Shown: positions 59,097 through 64,000 of the stretch, one piece after another
Numbering within the stretch: position 1 is the first letter of the stretch
Layout of the letters: every line of letters starts with the position of its first letter
Assembly: GCA_026014665.1 (NCBI GenBank)
Contig: JAOZHX010000017.1
Coordinates: 186,001-250,000, forward strand
Source of the DNA: Candidatus Bathyarchaeota archaeon
GTDB taxonomy: Archaea; Thermoproteota; Bathyarchaeia; Bathyarchaeales; Bathycorpusculaceae
Reading direction: 5' to 3'
DNA: 64,000 nucleotides
The notes under the pieces: model-generated
Seen by the model: the letters and a program-made list of their open reading frames with translations, nothing else
The model's database searches: none
What the model was told of the DNA's origin: nothing
Made by a program: the position numbers and the translations under genes

Positions 59097-61480
59097 TTTG
59101 GCGTCTCCTCTGGACTTAAGGTGCTCTTCCAGCTGCGCCGAAGCATCTCCAGCGTTGCATCAACCACGACTTTCCCATCCAAACCGTAAACCAGCATCCG
59201 CTGCTCGCCAGTTACCCTGCCGATTAAAGCGCAGCCTTTCCCACGCATAAGCTCCTCAAACTCCTCCCTGTCAGATTTGGCAACTTCGATTAGGAAACGA
59301 CTGTTGGATTCAGAAAACAGCACAAAATCGTTCCGCACCAAATCCCTGCCAGGAACCTTCCTTAGGTCAATTTCCAAGCCTAAGCCACCTGCAAACGCCA
59401 TCTCTGCCGCCGCAACCGCCAACCCACCCTCAGAAAGGTCATGGCACGATTTGACAAAGCCTAGGTCGATGGCTTTTGTGACTGCTCTAAAAGCGCGTTT
59501 GGCTTTTCCTGCTCTTACTTTGGGCACGCTTACGCCAAGGTAGCCTTTAAGCTTGTAGTATTCGCTGCCGCCAAGCTCGTTGAAAGTATCACCGACGAGG
59601 TAGAAGAAGTTGCCTTCGGCTTTAAGGTCCATGGAAGTTGTGGATTGGATGTTTGGAACCACTCCGACAGCCGTAACCAGAAGCGTTGGCGTAACAGGAC
59701 CCAACGGTGACTCATTGTAGAGGCTATCCTTACCCGAAATAAACGGCGCCTTAAACGCCACTGAAAAGTCATAACACGCTTCACAAGCACGCACCAACGA
59801 ACCCAACCGCTCAGGCTTCTCAGGGTTTCCCCATGTAAAATTATCCAGTAGAGCGATTCTTCTGCCGCCAACCGCAACGTTGTTGCGGACTGCTTCGTCA
59901 ATGGCTGAAGCTGCCATCCAGTACGTGTCAATCTTTCCGTAGTTGGGGTTCATGCCACATGAGATTGCTAAGCCCTTGATTGAATCATCCAGCGGCTTTA
60001 GCACTGCAGCATCGTTTGGTCCAGCATAATCTCCCTGTAGAGGCTTTAGGGCTGTGTTGCCCTTGACTTCATGGTCATATGTGCGAACAATGCTTTCTTT
60101 GCTTGCAATGTTTGGCGCACAAAGCAGTTGCAACAAGGTGTCTGTTAGGTTTTCGGGCTCGGAGAATTCTGGTTCGGCAAGCTTTGGGGTTTCGATGGTT
60201 GCCACTTTCATGCTCTCACACGGGTTAAAAAGGAAGTCCATGTCAATGTCCGAAACGACTTCACCCTCAAAGGTGAGTTGCAAACGTCTTTCCCTGGTCA
60301 GCCTGCCAATCGCGGTTGCCAGCACATCTTCCTTCTCAAAAACCGCCATAACCCTCTCCAAGTTTTCAGGCGGAACCGTGAGCAACATGCGTTCTTGGGA
60401 TTCAGAAAGATAAATCTCCCATGGCGCTAAACCCTGATACTTCAACGGAACCTTGCCTAAATCTACGCAAACACCACAACCAAAACGCTCTGCTGTTTCC
60501 CCAACTGCCGAAGACAAACCTCCACCGCCAATGTCGGTGACCGCTGAACCCAACTGCAAATCGCGGATTTCCACGATTGCTCTCTTGACTTTTTCCTCCT
60601 CGATGGGGTCAGCAATCTGCACTGCTGGACGAGAGATTTCCTCGGATTTTTCAGTGAGTTCGGCTGAAGCGAAGGTTACGCCGTGAATGCCATCGCGTCC
60701 AGTTTTTCCTCCTGCTAAAACCACAAGATCGCCGATTTTGGCGTTTTTAACGTATTTGCTAAGCGGTAGAAGCCCGATGCATCCGCAGTAAACGATGACG
60801 TTGCCGGTGTAGCTGTCGTCAAAGTAGATTGCGCCGTTAACGGTTGGGATGCCCATGTTGTTGCCGTAAGCGCTAATCCCAGCGGTGACTCCCATGTACA
60901 GGTACTTGGGATGCTTAACGCCAACGGGAAGCTTGCTGTAATCGTAATCTAAGGGTCCGAAACCCAAAACGTCAGTACATGCAATCGGGTCAGCCCAAAC
61001 CCCCAAAATGTCGCGGATTACGCCACCAACGCCTGTTGCTGCACCTCCGAACGGTTCCACGGCGGATGGGTGATTATGGGTTTCGACTTTTGCGGCGATG
61101 CCGTAGTCCTTGTCGAATTTGACGATGCCAGCATTGTCCTCAAAGACGCTTACGCACCATGGCGCATTGATTTGTTTTGTGGCTTTGGCGATGTAGGTTT
61201 TGAAGAGGCTGCTGATTTGTTTGCCGTTTAGTTGGATTTTGCCTTTGAAAGTTTTGTGGCAGCAGTGTTCGCTCCAGCTTTGGCTGATTGTTTGGAGTTC
61301 CACGTCGGTGGGTTCACGCTTCTCCCTGCGAAAGTAAGATTGAATGTGCCTGAGTTCGTCAACGCTAAAACCCAACGCAAGTTCGCTGTTGATTTCCAGT
61401 AGCTGCTCAAGGTTGGCTTCTGCTAAGTTGACTTGGAGGACCTGGCTGTTTGGGCGTTTGGTGTAGAGGGCAGGGTTCAT
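59093..61480 (-). CDS. purL: FGAM synthase, large subunit
   Basis: The 795-residue protein catalyses the ATP-dependent amidation of FGAR. It has the two PurM-like halves of small-type PurL: S-W-S-E-H-C near residue 68, E-T-H-N-H-P-S-A-V-E-P, G-G-A-A-T-G-V-G-G-V, G-G-K-T-G-R-D-G-I-H-G, and in the second half S-G-K-D-S-L. Overlaps of 4 bp with purS and purQ show one transcript. Confidence 0.96.
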   Translation of the reverse strand: MNPALYTKRPNSQVLQVNLAEANLEQLLEINSELALGFSVDELRHIQSYFRREKREPTDVELQTISQSWSEHCCHKTFKGKIQLNGKQISSLFKTYIAKATKQINAPWCVSVFEDNAGIVKFDKDYGIAAKVETHNHPSAVEPFGGAATGVGGVIRDILGVWADPIACTDVLGFGPLDYDYSKLPVGVKHPKYLYMGVTAGISAYGNNMGIPTVNGAIYFDDSYTGNVIVYCGCIGLLPLSKYVKNAKIGDLVVLAGGKTGRDGIHGVTFASAELTEKSEEISRPAVQIADPIEEEKVKRAIVEIRDLQLGSAVTDIGGGGLSSAVGETAERFGCGVCVDLGKVPLKYQGLAPWEIYLSESQERMLLTVPPENLERVMAVFEKEDVLATAIGRLTRERRLQLTFEGEVVSDIDMDFLFNPCESMKVATIETPKLAEPEFSEPENLTDTLLQLLCAPNIASKESIVRTYDHEVKGNTALKPLQGDYAGPNDAAVLKPLDDSIKGLAISCGMNPNYGKIDTYWMAASAIDEAVRNNVAVGGRRIALLDNFTWGNPEKPERLGSLVRACEACYDFSVAFKAPFISGKDSLYNESPLGPVTPTLLVTAVGVVPNIQSTTSMDLKAEGNFFYLVGDTFNELGGSEYYKLKGYLGVSVPKVRAGKAKRAFRAVTKAIDLGFVKSCHDLSEGGLAVAAAEMAFAGGLGLEIDLRKVPGRDLVRNDFVLFSESNSRFLIEVAKSDREEFEELMRGKGCALIGRVTGEQRMLVYGLDGKVVVDATLEMLRRSWKSTLSPEETPK

Positions 61481-61728
61481 TTTTGTTCAACAACGCTTAT
61501 GGTGTAGTTGTCTTTTGTGGGGTTTGCGAGGAGGCGTTTGCTCATTTCATCGGCTTTTGCTTCTGCTTCGCTTCTGCTTTTTGCTTGTAAATGCACCGTG
61601 TAAACCTTGCTCACGTCAACGGCTTGCACTTGGTAGCCGAGTTCCTGTAGCAAGCGTGCTGTGGTTTCGCCTTCTGGGTTGCTGTGCCCAGGTTTTAAGC
61701 TGACTTCTATTTTGGCAGCGTATTTCAT
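61477..61728 (-). CDS. purS: FGAM synthase subunit PurS
   Basis: PurS is the small bridging subunit of the PurSQL complex. The 83-residue protein starts Y-A-A-K-I-E-V-S-L-K-P-G, and has G-Y-Q-V-Q-A-V-D-V-S-K-V-Y at mid-length, as in the family. It is the first gene of the operon. A TATA-like GTTTAAAT about 30 bp upstream would give a near-leaderless mRNA; copy B of the repeat, about 100 bp upstream, is a second candidate promoter. Confidence 0.93.
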   Translation of the reverse strand: MKYAAKIEVSLKPGHSNPEGETTARLLQELGYQVQAVDVSKVYTVHLQAKSRSEAEAKADEMSKRLLANPTKDNYTISVVEQK

Positions 61729-61815
61729 GGCTTCTTTAAATTATCCACTGAAGATTTAAACGCTTTCGTCACAAAAAAGGCAATAGCCCACGTAAAAAAC
61801 CAAGGGTGCCTCAAC

Positions 61816-61869
61816 TGCAATTTTTTTCTATAGCCTCCTATTATAAAGCGGTATATGGAAAACGTATGC
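61816..61869 (-). repeat. About 50-bp repeat, copy B, upstream of purS
   Basis: Read on the minus strand: GCATACGTTTTCC, CTTTATAATAGGAGGCTATAG, then AAAAAAATTGCA. It matches copy A in inverted orientation, so the pair brackets purSLQ. It contains the shared TATA/GGAGGCTATAG element (61826-61848) and faces purS. Confidence 0.65.
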
Positions 61870-61978
61870 AAAAAAAAGCTTAACTCCCCATTATTCTCTT
61901 TGTTTTATCAAGTTTTTTATAGCCAAAACCGCCTTCGTCAAGAGCAACGTTTTTCTGCTTTAAGCCTGCAAAGTAGCC

Positions 61979-62827
61979 TTGATAGCCGTGCAAGCACCGA
62001 AATACCACATATACATCGAATACGCTGAACCCGACAAAACGGGCTTCCGCTTCAACCTCAGCCGAGCAGAATTAACGGGCGCCTTCCAAGAAGCCTTTAC
62101 CAGCGGCGAACCCTTCTGGTTTATTGGACGCCTCCTTAACCCCGCCAAAGTCGTCAAAATCGTGATTTTCTGGTCCCACCAAACAGCCGACCAACTACGC
62201 CTACCGAACCAAGAAAGCCTCGTGGTGGCTAAAGACAAAAAAGCCGTCATCGACAGCATCCAGAAAGGCAAAGTCAAAGGCGCCTATGTGTGCACCGAAG
62301 AGTTCATCGCCTTAACCCAAACTGTCCCAACTGCCACGCCATCTCCTGCAGCTTCAGTTCCAAGCGGCATGCCCCGCCGAGTAATCGTTGTTGCCGGAGC
62401 AGATGAGCAAATTAAGCAAACCATCACGAGCGCGTTAAAAAAACTGGGTCTTGCCGCCGTGGTTATGAGTGAAGAGCCAAGTCAGGGCAAAAAAATCGTC
62501 GAGCGCTTTATGGATTACGCTGATGTGGGGTTTGCCGTGGTGCTGCTCTCGCCAGACGTCTACGTTTACCCGAAAGGCGAAGAAGCCACTAAACGCCAAC
62601 GTACCCCAAACCAAGACGTCACCCTAATGTTCGGATTCCTTTTGGGCAAACTTGGCAAAGACAGAGTGCTTGCATTCTATCGGGAAAACCCAAACTTTAA
62701 GGTTCCAATAGAGTTTGAAGGCGTAAAATTCACAGCGCTTGACGACCGCGACAGTTGGAAACACACGCTAATACGAGAACTCACCAGCAGCGGCTACAGC
62801 GTTGACTCGGAAAGACTGCTAAGATAA
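61979..62827 (+). CDS. TIR-like nucleotide-binding domain protein
   Basis: The C-terminal half (about residues 130-280) matches the predicted nucleotide-binding TIR-like domain (PF10137 type): R-V-I-V-V-A-G-A-D-E-Q, then F-M-D-Y-A-D-V-G-F-A-V-V-L-L-S-P-D, N-Q-D-V-T-L-M-F-G-F-L-L-G-K-L-G. Similar domains cleave NAD in CBASS and other defence systems. The N-terminal about 110 residues form a separate alpha/beta domain that I do not recognise (Y-H-I-Y-I-E-Y-A at its start), joined by a Thr/Pro/Ala linker. TTG start inferred; GTG at 61988 is possible. It stands alone. Confidence 0.75.
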   Translation: MIAVQAPKYHIYIEYAEPDKTGFRFNLSRAELTGAFQEAFTSGEPFWFIGRLLNPAKVVKIVIFWSHQTADQLRLPNQESLVVAKDKKAVIDSIQKGKVKGAYVCTEEFIALTQTVPTATPSPAASVPSGMPRRVIVVAGADEQIKQTITSALKKLGLAAVVMSEEPSQGKKIVERFMDYADVGFAVVLLSPDVYVYPKGEEATKRQRTPNQDVTLMFGFLLGKLGKDRVLAFYRENPNFKVPIEFEGVKFTALDDRDSWKHTLIRELTSSGYSVDSERLLR

Positions 62828-63052
62828 AACCCTTAACACCAAACAGGCGTTTTTGTTTTTTCTAGTTTAAGAAGAAGGCAACAGACTCCCTACTGGTCAT
62901 CTTCCTGTGGGCTTTGCGGTTGTCTACTTTTTTTGCTGCGGCGTCTTTAGTGGGTTGCTGGCTGGTTGTAGAGCAAACCTCAAGCAGAATTTCCTGAAGG
63001 TGTACATATTATTTAAGTAGTACTTGCAAATATGGTATACTTAGGTGGAAGT

Positions 63053-63286
63053 ATGACAACAGAAGAGCTTGTAGTTACAAGAAAAGGGCAAGTAACCATA
63101 CCAGTCAAACTGCGCAGAAAATACGGAATACAAGAAAACACAAAAGTAGAAATCGTCGAGGAAGACGGAAAAATAGTCATTAAAAAACAGCCAAGCATCC
63201 TTGACTTGGCGGGAAGCGGTGTGGGAGAAGCAACCGTTGAGGAAGTAAAGAAAATGCTGGACGAAATGAGGGCGCAAGATGCCTGA
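63053..63286 (+). CDS. AbrB-family antitoxin (VapB-like)
   Basis: The 77-residue protein has the SpoVT/AbrB DNA-binding fold: V-V-T-R-K-G-Q-V-T-I-P-V-K-L-R-R-K-Y-G-I, then G-K-I-V-I-K-K. The ATG is preceded by AGGTGG at five bases; the longer frame from 63032 is not needed. It overlaps the PIN toxin gene by 8 bp. The complex normally represses its own promoter. Confidence 0.9.
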   Translation: MTTEELVVTRKGQVTIPVKLRRKYGIQENTKVEIVEEDGKIVIKKQPSILDLAGSGVGEATVEEVKKMLDEMRAQDA

Positions 63287-63671
63287 AAGTCGCGTATACG
63301 ACACGCGCTTCTTCGTAGAATACTTCTATTCACCTGACAAGGAACTTGTAAGAAGACTAAAAGAGGAAATAAAATCAGTAAACCAAAAAATGGTCTCCTC
63401 CCTAACAATACATGAGTTCCACCGAATAGTCCTAAAAACCAAAGGCAAAGACGTAGCGACACTCAGAAGCAACACAATCCGCAGAGACTTCCACATAATC
63501 GACGTCGACTACTCGATTGCTGTGAAGAGTGCCGAAATAAGAGCCAAGCATCCAATACCCATGGCAGACAGCGTTATTGCCGCAACCGCCCAAATCAAAG
63601 AATGCCCGCTCTTTTCGGATGACGCTCACTTTAAGAAGATTGAAAACCTAAAACTAGTCTGGTGCAAATAG
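63279..63671 (+). CDS. PIN-domain RNase toxin (VapC-like)
   Basis: The 130-residue protein has the PIN acidic residues: D8 in V-Y-D-T-R-F-F, the E in H-E-F-H-R near 46, D in M-A-D-S-V-I-A-A-T-A near 96, and D-D in F-S-D-D-A-H-F. VapC toxins cut tRNA or rRNA. Together with the AbrB-type gene in front it forms an intact toxin-antitoxin pair, in contrast to the broken MntA/HepT pair at the other end of the window. Confidence 0.9.
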   Translation: MPESRVYDTRFFVEYFYSPDKELVRRLKEEIKSVNQKMVSSLTIHEFHRIVLKTKGKDVATLRSNTIRRDFHIIDVDYSIAVKSAEIRAKHPIPMADSVIAATAQIKECPLFSDDAHFKKIENLKLVWCK

Positions 63672-63856
63672 GCCGCAACATATATCTCGCACGCATCAAA
63701 AACGCCAACCAACCCCTCAGCCAAACCCTAACCCCTTAAGGCGCTTAATGAATAAACTGCATATACGATAGTTAGAGGTTGTAAAGATTACGTTGCATAA
63801 CCTGTAAAATTGGAACAGGGGAATTTCTTTAAAAAACCTAAACGGCATTGACTAAA

Positions 63857-64000
63857 ATGGCTATTGTATCTGTTGGCGATTTCCATTTCGAAAGGATTTG
63901 GAAAGACCCCCCAGTCCACTTCTATTACTTAAGGAAATTAGTGTCTCAGAAGGTTGTTAACAGGGCAATCGTTCGCTCCACTTTACGCTTGGAACTGAAG
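63857..64000 (+). CDS. 5' part of a gene running off the right edge
   Basis: An open frame from the ATG reads M-A-I-V-S-V-G-D-F-H-F-E-R-I-W-K-D-P-P and continues to the window end (48 codons) without a stop. TTCTTTAAAAAA about 30 bp upstream could be a promoter. Not recognised. A TTG lies three codons further upstream. Confidence 0.5.
   Translation, partial: MAIVSVGDFHFERIWKDPPVHFYYLRKLVSQKVVNRAIVRSTLRLELK

Noticed and set aside
1..64000. CRISPR arrays, rRNA genes, insertion sequences with transposases
   Set aside because: None seen: no regularly spaced repeats, no rRNA-like sequence, no transposase motifs.

Overview
The window reads as a gene-dense stretch of an archaeal chromosome. Archaeal markers seen directly are transcription factor E, MBF1, a nascent-chain complex subunit, the tRNA methylase Trm56, a PAC2 protein, an archaeal-type signal peptidase with a Ser/His pair, an initiator tRNA with an intron after base 37, and short TATA-type promoters. 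An isolated MtrH with a corrinoid protein (no other Mtr subunits), CbiZ, F420- and ferredoxin-type redox proteins and many radical SAM enzymes suggest an anaerobic, acetogen-like or methyl-metabolising archaeon. Bathyarchaeia is my best guess, made by inference from gene content and not from a marker phylogeny.

Layout. 1-2.0 kb: two adjacent radical SAM genes (one cut by the window edge). 2.1-2.7 kb: a MntA/HepT toxin-antitoxin pair in which both genes carry a frameshift. 2.8-9.3 kb: a compact histidine operon hisG-D-C-B-H-A-F-I (no hisE), preceded by a small ORF, a dyad and a likely RHH-type regulator gene. 10-18.5 kb: PAC2 protein, tRNA-iMet, surface proteins, a ferredoxin, a ferritin-like protein, signal peptidase, a GT39-type glycosyltransferase, tRNA-Val and a decayed PAS gene. 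18.6-23.8 kb: an information-processing block (mbf1, hflX, trm56, tfe, HD protein, DUF2110 protein) with divergent PUA and NAC genes. 24-32 kb: radical SAM enzymes around a striking RnfD/RnfC/FrhB fusion protein. 32-44 kb: MtrH plus corrinoid protein, two giant GT-C membrane proteins, two paralogous TIM-barrel-like proteins, ferredoxin plus CbiZ, nitrilase and an asparagine-synthase-like protein. 44-54 kb: HtpX, zinc-ribbon proteins, CinA-like protein, surface transglutaminase, GPN GTPase, RidA, a bacterial-type MetK, a secreted phospholipase C-like protein and tRNA-Gly. 54-64 kb: two stand-alone receiver domains, purM, a DUF4143 ATPase behind a strongly structured promoter, purSLQ, a TIR-like protein, an AbrB/PIN toxin-antitoxin pair and a partial gene.

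How the parts connect: the his and pur operons give near-complete biosynthetic segments. MtrH, the corrinoid protein and CbiZ point to methyl transfer to a pterin with corrinoid salvage. The fusion protein could link F420 or ferredoxin to a membrane flavoprotein. Signal peptidase, the GT-C proteins and several single-pass surface proteins point to an active glycosylated cell surface.

Signals that ordinary annotation would miss: a TATA-plus-GGGGGCTATAG element in five places, an inverted repeat pair of about 50 bp around purSLQ, repeated 10-bp sites between the fusion gene and a membrane-tethered regulator, and several toxin-antitoxin or HEPN-like genes in visible decay.
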